Assembly (NCBI GenBank): GCA_016223135.1
Contig: JACRPQ010000004.1
Span: 620,001-684,000, forward strand
DNA: 64,000 bases
Direction: 5' to 3'
From: Chloroflexota bacterium
GTDB lineage: Bacteria; Chloroflexota; Anaerolineae; Anaerolineales; Villigracilaceae
The notes under the pieces are model-generated. The model did no database searches. It was given only the letters and a program-made list of their open reading frames with translations, and was not told the DNA's origin. Position numbers and translations under genes: made by a program. Shown one piece after another: positions 9,105-19,067 of the stretch (positions within the stretch are counted from its first letter, which is position 1; the number at the start of each line of letters is the position of its first letter).

Positions 9105-9205
9105 TTTTTGGGACTTACGCAGAACCCGGCTTTGATTCACCAATCATCGCTCATCTAGTCAATCTGTTCACAATTCGCGAAGATTAGCGTAGATTAGTGG
9201 ATGAG
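9105..9205. repeat. Degenerate dispersed repeat (GACTTACGCA ... GCGAAGATTAGCG)
   Basis: GGACTTACGCAGAACC is followed by CAATTCGCGAAGATTAGCGT. The same combination occurs at 60301-60414, where both inverted ends are intact; here the right end is missing. A related GCGAAGATTAGCGGATGAG tract is at 40504-40534. It sits between an MttB gene and the corrinoid-protein gene. Confidence 0.65.
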
Positions 9206-9224
9206 AACGCCTTTGTGGTGACAA

Positions 9225-9875
9225 TCATTCCTTGCCAACCAGTTTCTTCGCCAATTGCACCGCGCCGACGGCATCTTCCGATGTGCCGTCTGCCTTGATT
9301 TTTTCCGCCCACTCGCGGGTGATGGGCGCGCCGCCCACCATCACCTTGATGCGCGGACGCAGACCTTCCTTGTCGAGTTCCTCGATGACCTCGCGCTGGC
9401 GGACCATCGTTGTGGTGAGCAGGGCGCTCAAGCCAATGATTTGTGCGTTAATTTCGAGCGCCTTGCCGATGATTTTCTCGGCGGGCTGATCCACGCCCAA
9501 ATCGGTCACCTCGAAGCCGGCCGCGCTCAGCATCGTGCCGACCAGCGTCTTGCCGATTTCGTGAATGTCGCCCTCCACAGTGGCAAGCACCACGCGTCCC
9601 ATCATCTCGCGCGCCTCGCCGAGTTTGAGCAGTTCCGGTTCCAGCACGGCGACGGCGGCTTTCATCGCCTCGCCCGCCATTACCAATTCCGGCAGGAACG
9701 CCTCGCCTTTCCCGAACAGGTCGCCAATGTAATTGACGCCCACCACGAAACCGTTCGTAATGGCGTCCAGCGGCGGGATTCCCAGTTCGATGGATTTTTG
9801 CGCGAGTTCAATGGCGGTTTCCTTTTCGCCGTCAATGATGCTTTGCGCCATCTGTTTGTAGAGTTCCTCGTGCAT
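9225..9875 (-). CDS. Corrinoid (cobalamin-binding) methyl carrier protein, MttC/MtbC type
   Basis: A 216-residue B12-binding protein that carries the methyl group between a substrate methyltransferase and an acceptor. The N-terminal helical cap domain (about residues 1-85) is followed by a Rossmann-like cobalamin domain with the lower-ligand motif GDIHEIGKTL (His105; the usual form is DxHDIG) and GLSALLTTTM. RBS is AGGAGG. It is the only corrinoid protein near three MttB paralogs, so it is probably shared. No RamA-type activase or MtqA/MtvA-type second methyltransferase is visible in the window. Confidence 0.92.
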   Translation of the reverse strand: MHEELYKQMAQSIIDGEKETAIELAQKSIELGIPPLDAITNGFVVGVNYIGDLFGKGEAFLPELVMAGEAMKAAVAVLEPELLKLGEAREMMGRVVLATVEGDIHEIGKTLVGTMLSAAGFEVTDLGVDQPAEKIIGKALEINAQIIGLSALLTTTMVRQREVIEELDKEGLRPRIKVMVGGAPITREWAEKIKADGTSEDAVGAVQLAKKLVGKE

Positions 9876-9896
9876 TGCAATGCCTCCTCGATGAAT

Positions 9897-10637
9897 TTAT
9901 AGACCCAACTGGCTCAACTTTCGGTCGAGCAATTCCTGCGGCACATCCAAGTACGAAACAATCTGCCGCCCAATGTCAACAATATGCTCCTCGGCGCGCT
10001 GTTCGGCGAGAGCCGCATCCTGTGCTTCGATAGCTTCCGCAATGGCGAGATGCTCGCGATACTCCTGGCGAATGCTTTCCTCCAGCGCGTCGGGATGTTC
10101 GAACATTGCCTGATACAGCATCCAATCGGGGAACGAATTCGCCGCCACGCGGTACACGCGGATCAACGTCGAATTTCGGGTTGCCTCGGCAACGGTGGCA
10201 TGAAAATTCACGCTCAATTTGCGGGAGGCGGACATATCAGTGAGACGGGTCAAATTTTTGGATTGACGGACAAGCCGCTTCAATGCCTCGACGTGAGCCT
10301 GCTCGCGGTTCAAAGCCGCCGCCCGGCTGACGGCTTTTTCCAGCAGCAGCCGCGCCGCATAGGACTCGGCAATCTCCTCGGGGCTTGGCTGAGGCACACG
10401 CACCCCGCGATACGGAACGCGTTCCGCCAGACCGGCCGCATCGAGCAAATCCAGCGCCTCGCGGACGGGGGTCATGCTTACCCCCAGTTGCGAGGCGATG
10501 TCTTCCTGCCTGAGCCAGGCGCCGGGCTGATACTGCCCGGAGATGATTTTTTCCAGCAGAACGTCGAAGATGTCTTCTTTGAGCGGTCTTTTTGGGGCAA
10601 GGTCAGCAGTCTCTTTGGTGGGGGAGGGAACGGTCAT
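9897..10637 (-). CDS. GntR family transcriptional regulator with FCD ligand domain
   Basis: A 246-residue regulator. The N-terminal winged helix-turn-helix (about residues 20-90) has typical GntR sequence (LRQEDIASQLGVSMTPVREA). The C-terminal helical FCD domain includes a histidine-rich set (FHATVAEATRNS, YREHLAIAEAIEAQD) normally used to bind a metal and an organic acid. It lies 21 bases upstream of the corrinoid gene in the same direction, so it probably regulates this methyltransferase block. An AT-rich perfect palindrome overlaps its own likely promoter, which suggests autoregulation. Confidence 0.88.
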   Translation of the reverse strand: MTVPSPTKETADLAPKRPLKEDIFDVLLEKIISGQYQPGAWLRQEDIASQLGVSMTPVREALDLLDAAGLAERVPYRGVRVPQPSPEEIAESYAARLLLEKAVSRAAALNREQAHVEALKRLVRQSKNLTRLTDMSASRKLSVNFHATVAEATRNSTLIRVYRVAANSFPDWMLYQAMFEHPDALEESIRQEYREHLAIAEAIEAQDAALAEQRAEEHIVDIGRQIVSYLDVPQELLDRKLSQLGL

Positions 10638-10659
10638 CGGAGCCTCTGGAATTGAGGGG

Positions 10660-10680
10660 ATTATAAATTATATATAATTT
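10660..10680 (-). promoter_or_regulatory. Candidate promoter and operator of the GntR gene
   Basis: On the minus strand a TATAAT hexamer (10665-10660) lies about 23 bases before the GntR ATG. It is preceded immediately by the perfect 16-bp palindrome AAATTATATATAATTT (10665-10680). The overlap of a -10 box with a dyad is what an autoregulated GntR operator would look like. No convincing -35 was found. Confidence 0.45.
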
Positions 10681-10826
10681 TTTGGGCAGGGTTGGGGGAT
10701 AAAGTGGAGGGTGTCGCTGAATTATTCAAGTTGTCACCTAAAGACCTTATTGCACTTTTCTCAATTATTTCAGCAAAATCAGTGCGGTATCTGCCATGTC
10801 CGCTTACAAAGCCGGCTGGAAGCCGT

Positions 10827-12017
10827 CTAGTCCGCTTGAGCGGACTTGGTAGGAATAGCACGGGGGTTAATCCCCGTGCGGCGCTCCTCCCTCAACATCC
10901 ACGCCAGCGGAGAAGCGACCAGTACCAGCCCGGCTGTCATCACCAGCACGGCAGGGAAGCCGTATTGCTCTGCCAGCGGACCGGTCAACAACATGCCCAG
11001 CACGCCGGAAGAGAAGATGAATCCCAAGATCAGTCCCGATGCCAGCGCCATCCCGCCGGAAACGATGCGCTGCGCCAGCACCACCATGATGCTGTGAACT
11101 GACCCCGTGCAGGCGCCCGCCAGCGGAATCAACACATACAGCCACGGCGACCAGCCGATGCGGCTCATGATATAGATGGGAACAGCGGCAAACAGTAACG
11201 CCGCCGACGCCACCTTGCGCTTGGTAAAGCGGTCACCCAAATACCCGCCGATGACGTTTCCCAGCGCCGAACCGCCCATGAATAACCCCGCCATGTTCCC
11301 GTAGGTTTGGGCGCTCAATCCAAAATCCTTGAGATACTTGGGAAAGAAATTAATCATATTCGCCTGCGACCAGGATTGAAGAGTTGCCACCGCTGCCAAT
11401 AGGAGGATGAAACTCCACGCGGCTTGCAGGCGGATTTTTCCATCGTCCCCTTTGACTTTCGGGTGTGGATGGTTTTGTCGCAACTGATAGGCAATCGAAA
11501 GACCAATCGGGATGGAAACAAGGGGCAGAATAATCAGCGCCGGCAATCCCATGCGCGCCAGAATGAAGCCTGTGATGACAGGTCCAATGAAATGACCCAA
11601 CTGTCCCGCCGTAAAGAACAATGAAGTGGCGGTCGTTTCGCGTCCTTGCAAGCGGTGGCGTCCCTGCAGCGTGGCTTGGACGGTGCCGACCGGGTGAAAG
11701 GCAGACGAGCCGAGCGCGGCGACGATCAGGCAGAGCAGCCCCCACGTTCCGGGAATGAAAACGGCTCCTGTGAAGAACACCGTCATCCACAACACGCCGC
11801 CCGCTGCCAGCCAGCGCGGTCCTGCGCGGTCCGACATCCAGCCGAAGAAAGGTTGCGTCAGGGCGGAAACCCATACGTAGATTGCCGAATACAGCGCGAT
11901 CTGCGTTTCGGTCAGCCCCAGGTAGGTGAGCAGGACGGGACGACTGGCGTTGAACACATCTACAATGAAGTGGCTTGCCGCAATGGAAGAAAAGAGGGAG
12001 TCGAAGAGTAAAGGCAT
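10827..12017 (-). CDS. MFS transporter, 12 TM type (Fsr-like)
   Basis: A 396-residue major facilitator with about twelve hydrophobic segments. The MFS signature loop between TM2 and TM3 reads GWMSDRAGPRWLAAGG, and the equivalent second-half loop reads GYLGDRFTKRKVASA. It resembles the fosmidomycin-resistance/CynX-like group, but substrate cannot be told. It is the first gene of the minus-strand MttB block and could import the methylated substrate. The last residues (INPRAIPTKSAQAD) are encoded by a dispersed repeat shared with 25250-25300, so the C-terminus has been rewritten by repeat insertion. No good Shine-Dalgarno before the ATG. Confidence 0.85.
   Translation of the reverse strand: MPLLFDSLFSSIAASHFIVDVFNASRPVLLTYLGLTETQIALYSAIYVWVSALTQPFFGWMSDRAGPRWLAAGGVLWMTVFFTGAVFIPGTWGLLCLIVAALGSSAFHPVGTVQATLQGRHRLQGRETTATSLFFTAGQLGHFIGPVITGFILARMGLPALIILPLVSIPIGLSIAYQLRQNHPHPKVKGDDGKIRLQAAWSFILLLAAVATLQSWSQANMINFFPKYLKDFGLSAQTYGNMAGLFMGGSALGNVIGGYLGDRFTKRKVASAALLFAAVPIYIMSRIGWSPWLYVLIPLAGACTGSVHSIMVVLAQRIVSGGMALASGLILGFIFSSGVLGMLLTGPLAEQYGFPAVLVMTAGLVLVASPLAWMLREERRTGINPRAIPTKSAQAD
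10830..10881. repeat. Dispersed repeat with two palindromes, shared with 25250-25300
   Basis: GTCCGCTTGAGCGGAC (perfect palindrome) then TTGGTAGGAATAGC then CACGGGGGTTAATCCCCGTG. The reverse complement of the same arrangement is at 25250-25300. It overlaps the 3' end of the MFS gene. Confidence 0.75.
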
Positions 12018-12026
12018 GGCGATATG

Positions 12027-12066
12027 ATTTGCGATTTACGATTTACGATTTGCGATTTGTAATTTG
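12027..12066. repeat. Short array GATTTGCGATTTACGATTTACG at the nadD 3' end
   Basis: Five or so units of the form (G)ATTTACG/ATTTGCG. It encodes the last residues of NadD (LQIANRKS) and extends past its stop. Related units (ATTTTCGATTGACGATTG) are in frame in the DUF1786 gene at 51990. Confidence 0.7.
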
Positions 12067-12695
12067 CGATTATTGAGGGAGGTCCCAGGCGGAAGATAGA
12101 GATGATGTTCAAGGATATAGTCGTACACGGCGGGATGGAGATAGTAGCGGAACGGACGCCCGGCGGCGATGCGGATGCGAATCTCGCGCGAGGCAATCTC
12201 CAACAGCGGCGCATCCACATAATGGACCTTGGAGCGGATGCCCGGCAATTGCCTTTCCAACTCCTCCAGGTTTTCCTGCTCGCCGGGGCGGTGCATCACC
12301 CCCACCCAGTGACACGCCTGGAGCAGTTCGCGGGGGCGGCTCCACGTGGGCAGGTCGCGCAGGGAATCACTGCCGATGATGGGGGTGATGTCGGCGTCTG
12401 GGTATTGTTGGGCGATTTGCCTCACGGTGTCCACAGTGTAGTGAGGTCCGGGGCGGTCAAGTTCGATGCGGGAAAGTTCGAAAGCCGGGTTATCCTGAAT
12501 GGCAAGTTGCACCATCGCCAGCCGGTGTTCGACCGGCGTGATGTCCTGCTTCTGTTTGTGAGGCGGGTCGGGGGTGAGTACCCACAGGATGCGGTCCAGG
12601 TTGAGTTGGTCGCAGGCTTCCGAGGCAAGGATGAGATGACCGAGATGCGGCGGGTCGAAGGTACCGCCGAAGAGTCCGAGTTGAGTGCGGGGCAT
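12036..12695 (-). CDS. nadD: Nicotinate-nucleotide adenylyltransferase
   Basis: A 219-residue cytoplasmic enzyme that adenylates nicotinate mononucleotide to deamido-NAD in NAD synthesis. The nucleotidyltransferase HxGH signature is present as LFGGTFDPPHLGHLILA (residues 7-23), with the second ATP-binding element ISxxxxR visible as IASREIRIRIAAGRP. The C-terminal ~12 residues (NNRKLQIANRKS) are encoded by a short repeat array, a lineage-specific extension. No SD is obvious. It is transcribed toward the MFS gene and is separated from the upstream gene by a family A repeat. Confidence 0.93.
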   Translation of the reverse strand: MPRTQLGLFGGTFDPPHLGHLILASEACDQLNLDRILWVLTPDPPHKQKQDITPVEHRLAMVQLAIQDNPAFELSRIELDRPGPHYTVDTVRQIAQQYPDADITPIIGSDSLRDLPTWSRPRELLQACHWVGVMHRPGEQENLEELERQLPGIRSKVHYVDAPLLEIASREIRIRIAAGRPFRYYLHPAVYDYILEHHLYLPPGTSLNNRKLQIANRKS

Positions 12696-12840
12696 GGTTG
12701 AAGTATATCTGTTTTTTTCTCAGTCGTTGTGTCTGGCTTTCTCACCGTAGCGCAGACATTTTTGATGGATTGTCTGAATGGTATACTCATCTTACTCCCT
12801 CATCTTACGCAGTGCGACGCACCCTCTGCGTAACATAAAT

Positions 12841-12945
12841 TAACGTCAGTTCGGGATAAGCGTCCCGAAGGCTGATTCTGCTCTCGAACCCGCTGCGTCA
12901 AAAGCCTTCGGGACGATTCAAAAGCCTTATCCCGAATTCAGGTTA
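12841..12945. repeat. 105-bp nested palindromic repeat (family A), copy 3
   Basis: TAACGTCAGTTCGGGATAAG to CTTATCCCGAATTCAGGTTA, with internal GTCCCGAAGGCTGATT / AAAGCCTTCGGGAC. Same length as copies 1 and 5. It occupies the divergent gap between nadD and an FAD oxidoreductase gene; the remaining ~140 bases should hold both promoters, which I could not place. Confidence 0.88.
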
Positions 12946-12973
12946 AATTACTCCATTTTTTTTCAGGTGATTC

Positions 12974-14137
12974 ATGAACGAGACCTATGATGCCATTGTG
13001 ATTGGAGCGGGGGTGATTGGGGCGAGCGTTGCCTATCACCTCTCAAAGCGCGGGCTGAAGGTGCTGATTCTCGAACGCCGCAGCGTTGGCGCGGGGGCGA
13101 CCGGCGCTTCGAGCGGACTGGTGCGCATGCACTACGATGTGGAGGTGGATTCGGCGCTGGCGTGGGAAAGTTTTCAGTTTTTCCACAGCTGGCGCGAGCG
13201 CATCGGCGGGGAGTGCGGCTTTCACAAAACGGGATTTTTGCAGATTGTCGCGCCGGAAAAGAACGAACACCTGCGCGCCAACGTCGCCATGCACAAGCGG
13301 CTTGGAATTATCACCGATGTCGTCACGGCGGAAGATGTGAAGAAGATTGCCCCGATGCTCAAAACGGACGACTTTGAACTCGCGGCATACGAACCCGAAT
13401 CCGGCTACGCCGACCCGGTGCTGACCACCAATTCCTTTTTGGAGCAGGCAAAGGCGCGCGGCGCAGTCCTCATGCAGAATTGCGAGGTGACGGGAATCCG
13501 CGTCGGCGGAGGGAAGGTGCAGGGTGTGGAGTCAGGCAAAGGGTCGTTCGATGCGCCGATTGTCGTCAATTGCGCGGGGACGTTTGCGGGGCGGGTCGCT
13601 CGTCTGGCAGGAGTCGAAATCCCGCTCGATACGTGGACGCATGATGTGGCGTTCGTGAAGCGTCCGCCGCAGGTGGGGAGGCATCCAACGGTGATTGATG
13701 ATGCGCTGGCGATGTATTTCCGCCCGGAGGGCGAGTTGACGCTGGTGGCGCTGGAAGACGGCAACCGCATGGGCGAGCCGCCCGAAGCGGAGTTGGGACA
13801 GGTGGATAGGGAATTCGTGATGCGCGCCATTGATCGCATCTGCCAACGCGTGGAAGGGATGGAAGCGGGCGCGCTCCATTCGACGCACGTGGGGCGCGAC
13901 GGTCTGACGCCCGACCAGCGCGCCGTGCTTGACCAGGCGGGACCCGCTGGCTTTTATGTTGCCTGCGGTTTCAGCGGCACGGGTTTCAAGTTGTCGCCGG
14001 CGGTGGGTGTGTGCATGAGCGAGTTGATTCTGGATGGGCGGGCGAAGTTGGTGGATATTTCTTCGCTCACCCTCAAGCGGTTTGCGCGCGGCGAGTTTTT
14101 GCGCGGCGAGCATTCCTATGGCGATATTTGGAGATGA
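12974..14137 (+). CDS. FAD-dependent oxidoreductase, DAO family (sarcosine/glycine oxidase type)
   Basis: A 387-residue flavoprotein of the D-amino acid oxidase superfamily. The N-terminal FAD-binding Rossmann motif is GAGVIGASVAYHLSKRG, with the acidic end of the fold in ILERR. SSGLVRMHYD follows, and the C-terminal GFSGTGFKLSPAVG closes the FAD site as in sarcosine oxidase beta and related enzymes. It would oxidise the C-N bond of an N-methyl or primary amino acid; the exact substrate is unknown. It ends seven bases before ligA. Its proximity to the MttB block allows a link to methylated amine catabolism, but orientation differs. Confidence 0.85.
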   Translation: MNETYDAIVIGAGVIGASVAYHLSKRGLKVLILERRSVGAGATGASSGLVRMHYDVEVDSALAWESFQFFHSWRERIGGECGFHKTGFLQIVAPEKNEHLRANVAMHKRLGIITDVVTAEDVKKIAPMLKTDDFELAAYEPESGYADPVLTTNSFLEQAKARGAVLMQNCEVTGIRVGGGKVQGVESGKGSFDAPIVVNCAGTFAGRVARLAGVEIPLDTWTHDVAFVKRPPQVGRHPTVIDDALAMYFRPEGELTLVALEDGNRMGEPPEAELGQVDREFVMRAIDRICQRVEGMEAGALHSTHVGRDGLTPDQRAVLDQAGPAGFYVACGFSGTGFKLSPAVGVCMSELILDGRAKLVDISSLTLKRFARGEFLRGEHSYGDIWR

Positions 14138-16231
<2,094 letters not shown>

Positions 16232-16319
16232 TATGGTAAAATACCGCCCATTCCGACACAAAGGACGCCTTGGGGGAGCACGATGCCTTTGTGAAACTTC
16301 TATTTTTGGAGCATAACCT

Positions 16320-17975
16320 ATGCCTCGTCGTTCTTTGGCTCGTCTCTACAAAGACGAGTTCACCGGCTATTCGCTTGCCAAGTTTCAGCAGGACCTGCTT
16401 GCAGGTCTGACCGTTGCCGCGGTGGCTCTGCCGCTTGCCCTCGCCTTTGGCGTTGCCTCGGGCGCCACCGCCGCGGCGGGTCTCGTCACCGCCATCGTAG
16501 CGGGCTTTGTGATGGGTTTCCTTTCGGGCGCGCCCTATCAAATCAGCGGACCCACCGGCGCCATGTCCGCCGTGCTGATTGTCCTCGCCAACCGTTACGG
16601 GCTGGAGGGCATCTGGGTGGCAGGGCTTTTCTCAGGTCTGCTCCTGCTGCTCATCGGTCTCATGCGGTTGGGGCGCTTCATCGCCTTCATTCCCTCCGCC
16701 GTCATCAGCGGCTTCACCTCGGGCATTGCCCTCATCATCTTCATCGGGCAAATTGACAACTTCCTCGGCGTCAAGACCGAAGCCGCCGAAACCGCCGCGC
16801 AAAAACTGTTCGGCTACTTTCACGGCGGATTCGCGCCCAACCTGCAGGCGGTCATCATCGGCTTATTGGTGATTGGGACGATGGTCTTCTGGCCCCCCAA
16901 ATGGAACGCGCGCTTCCCGGCTTCGCTGCTCGGCATCATCCTTGCCACGCTTCTTTCCTCGACCTTGAACTGGTCGGTGGCAACGATTGGTGAGATTCCC
17001 CGCACGCTCTTCCTCGCCGACCGCCTCAGCCTGACTCACATCCCCTGGACAAACCTGCCGGACTTCATCGCCCCCACGCTGACCATCACTGCCCTCGGCG
17101 CGGTGGAATCTTTGTTGTGCGGCGCGGTTGCATCGAACATGACCGGCATCCGTCTGCAGGCAAATCAGGAACTTATCGCGCAAGGAGTGGGCAACATGCT
17201 CATCCCGTTCTTTGGCGGCGTGCCTGCCACTGCCGCGATTGCGCGTTCCAGCGTGGGCATCAAATCGGGCGGGCAGACGCGCCTGGTCAGCATCGTCCAC
17301 GCGGTGGGACTACTGCTTTCCATGTTTTTGCTCGCTCCCTTCATGGCGCGTATCCCCCTCGCTGCGCTGGCGGGCGTGCTGATGGTGACCGCCGTGCGCA
17401 TGAATGAATGGGACGCCATCCGCTTCATCTTCGGCAAGCGCTTCAAGACGGATATGATTGCCTTTACCATCACCATGCTTGCCACCATCACCCTCGACCT
17501 GACGCAAGCCATCCTTATCGGCTCGTTCCTGGCGGGAGCGGTCTTCCTCAATAAAATTGCCACGCTGGATATCGAAGTGCAGGAAGTGGATGTGGAACGC
17601 CTGCGGCAAAAGGGCATCGAGACGTCCGGCAAATGCCGCCATGTGAAAGTCGCCTTTCTCACCGGTCCGCTTTTCTTTGCGGCGGTGGGACAGTTCAACG
17701 AAGCCTTCCAAAACCTGGGCGATACCCATGCCCTTATCCTCTCCATGCGCGGCGTGCCGCTGATTGACACGGCTGGTTTGGAAGCCATTCACCGCCTCGA
17801 TGAGCGGCTCGAAAAACAGGGCGGCACGCTGATGTTTGCCGGCGTCCATGAAAATGCCTGCGCCATGATGAAGCGCGGCGGACTGGTGGAGCATATCGGC
17901 GAGGAGAACTTCTTCTGGTCCAGCGACCAAGCCATCGTCGAGGCGGAGAGGCGGGGCTGTAAGTTCTGTTCGTGA
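16320..17975 (+). CDS. SulP family anion transporter with STAS domain
   Basis: A 551-residue membrane transporter. It has about ten to twelve membrane segments in residues 20-420, with the family pattern PLALAFGVASG in TM1 and YQISGPTGAMSAVL in TM3, and a cytoplasmic STAS domain at about 440-540 (ALILSMRGVPLIDTAGLEAI). SulP proteins move sulfate, bicarbonate or other anions. Sulfate is attractive here because a sulfur-oxidation locus starts 7.5 kb away, but nothing in the sequence fixes the substrate. The start follows GGAG by eight bases. A strong terminator lies just after the stop. Confidence 0.9.
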   Translation: MPRRSLARLYKDEFTGYSLAKFQQDLLAGLTVAAVALPLALAFGVASGATAAAGLVTAIVAGFVMGFLSGAPYQISGPTGAMSAVLIVLANRYGLEGIWVAGLFSGLLLLLIGLMRLGRFIAFIPSAVISGFTSGIALIIFIGQIDNFLGVKTEAAETAAQKLFGYFHGGFAPNLQAVIIGLLVIGTMVFWPPKWNARFPASLLGIILATLLSSTLNWSVATIGEIPRTLFLADRLSLTHIPWTNLPDFIAPTLTITALGAVESLLCGAVASNMTGIRLQANQELIAQGVGNMLIPFFGGVPATAAIARSSVGIKSGGQTRLVSIVHAVGLLLSMFLLAPFMARIPLAALAGVLMVTAVRMNEWDAIRFIFGKRFKTDMIAFTITMLATITLDLTQAILIGSFLAGAVFLNKIATLDIEVQEVDVERLRQKGIETSGKCRHVKVAFLTGPLFFAAVGQFNEAFQNLGDTHALILSMRGVPLIDTAGLEAIHRLDERLEKQGGTLMFAGVHENACAMMKRGGLVEHIGEENFFWSSDQAIVEAERRGCKFCS

Positions 17976-17985
17976 TAAGATAAAG

Positions 17986-18013
17986 GACAGTCGTCTCGGA
18001 CGGCTGTCTTTTT
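17986..18013 (+). terminator. Rho-independent terminator after the SulP gene
   Basis: A 10-bp stem, GACAGTCGTC / GACGGCTGTC (one G-U pair), with a TCG loop, followed by TTTTT. It lies 11 bases after the stop codon and just before the RBS of the next gene. Confidence 0.85.
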
Positions 18014-18026
18014 GTAAAGGAGCGAT

Positions 18027-19007
18027 ATGTCCAAAGTGTTGAACTGGGGTTTGCTTTCCACGGCGCGCATCAACCGCGCCCTCATCCCGCCTTTGCAGGC
18101 TTCACGACGCAACAAACTGCTGGCGGTGGCTTCGCGCTCGCAGGCGACCGCCGACGCCTACGCCAAGGAAAAGAAAATTCCGCGCGCCTACGGTTCGTAT
18201 GATGCGCTGCTCGCCGACCCCGAAATTGACGTCATCTACAACCCGCTCCCCAATCATCTGCACGCCGAGTGGACGATCAAAGCCGTGCAGGCGGGCAAGC
18301 ACGTGCTGTGCGAAAAACCGCTTGCCCTGAGCGTGGAGGAAGTGGACGCCATCCGCGAGGCGGCGCGCAAACACGGACGTGTCGTTGCTGAGGCGTTCAT
18401 GTACCGTCACCATCCGCAGACGTTGAAAGTGCAGGAAATCGTGCAAAGCGGTTCGCTCGGGACCTTGAAACTGATTCACGGTTCCTTCACCTTTATCCTC
18501 GCCCGCGAGGGCGACGTGCGCCTGAAGCCCGAATGGGGCGGCGGGAGCCTTTGGGACGTGGGCTGTTATCCCATCAGTTATGCGCGTACCGTTGTCGAGG
18601 AGGAGCCGCTGGAGGTGTTTGGCTGGCAGGTCACAGGCCCGACCGGAATCGACGAGACGTTTGCCGGGCAGATACGGTTTGGGAATGGCGTCATCGCGCA
18701 GTTCGATTCGAGTTTCGTCATCCCCTTTCACGCCTTCATGGAAATTGTCGGCAGCGAGGGGACGCTCAACATCCCGCATCCGTTCAAGCCCGGCATTGCC
18801 GAAAAAATCTACCTGACGCGGGGCGAACGGATCGAGACCATTACCATCAAGGGCAGCGAATTGTACAGCGGCGAGGTGGAAGACATGGCGGATGCCATTT
18901 TGCTCGGCAGGACGCCGCGCATTCCGCTGGAAGACAGCCGCGCCAATGTGGCAGCCATCGCCGCGCTGCTTGAGTCGGCGCGGAGCGGCAGACCCGTGCG
19001 CCTGTAA
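18027..19007 (+). CDS. Gfo/Idh/MocA family NAD(P)-dependent oxidoreductase
   Basis: A 326-residue dehydrogenase of the glucose-fructose oxidoreductase/inositol dehydrogenase family. The N-terminal Rossmann domain carries the family marker AGKHVLCEKPLAL (Lys in EKP contacts cofactor and substrate) after PLPNHLHAEW. The C-terminal domain gives GSLWDVGCYPISYAR, the usual substrate-domain signature. RBS is AAAGGAG. Substrate is probably a sugar, polyol or dihydrodiol but cannot be told. It is set apart by a terminator upstream and is followed in the same direction by an oxoamine synthase gene after 60 bases. Confidence 0.9.
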   Translation: MSKVLNWGLLSTARINRALIPPLQASRRNKLLAVASRSQATADAYAKEKKIPRAYGSYDALLADPEIDVIYNPLPNHLHAEWTIKAVQAGKHVLCEKPLALSVEEVDAIREAARKHGRVVAEAFMYRHHPQTLKVQEIVQSGSLGTLKLIHGSFTFILAREGDVRLKPEWGGGSLWDVGCYPISYARTVVEEEPLEVFGWQVTGPTGIDETFAGQIRFGNGVIAQFDSSFVIPFHAFMEIVGSEGTLNIPHPFKPGIAEKIYLTRGERIETITIKGSELYSGEVEDMADAILLGRTPRIPLEDSRANVAAIAALLESARSGRPVRL

Positions 19008-19067
19008 CTGGACAGAACCATCTCCCTCTGCTACACTTCTCCCCATATTTTTTCCGGAGGAATTCGA

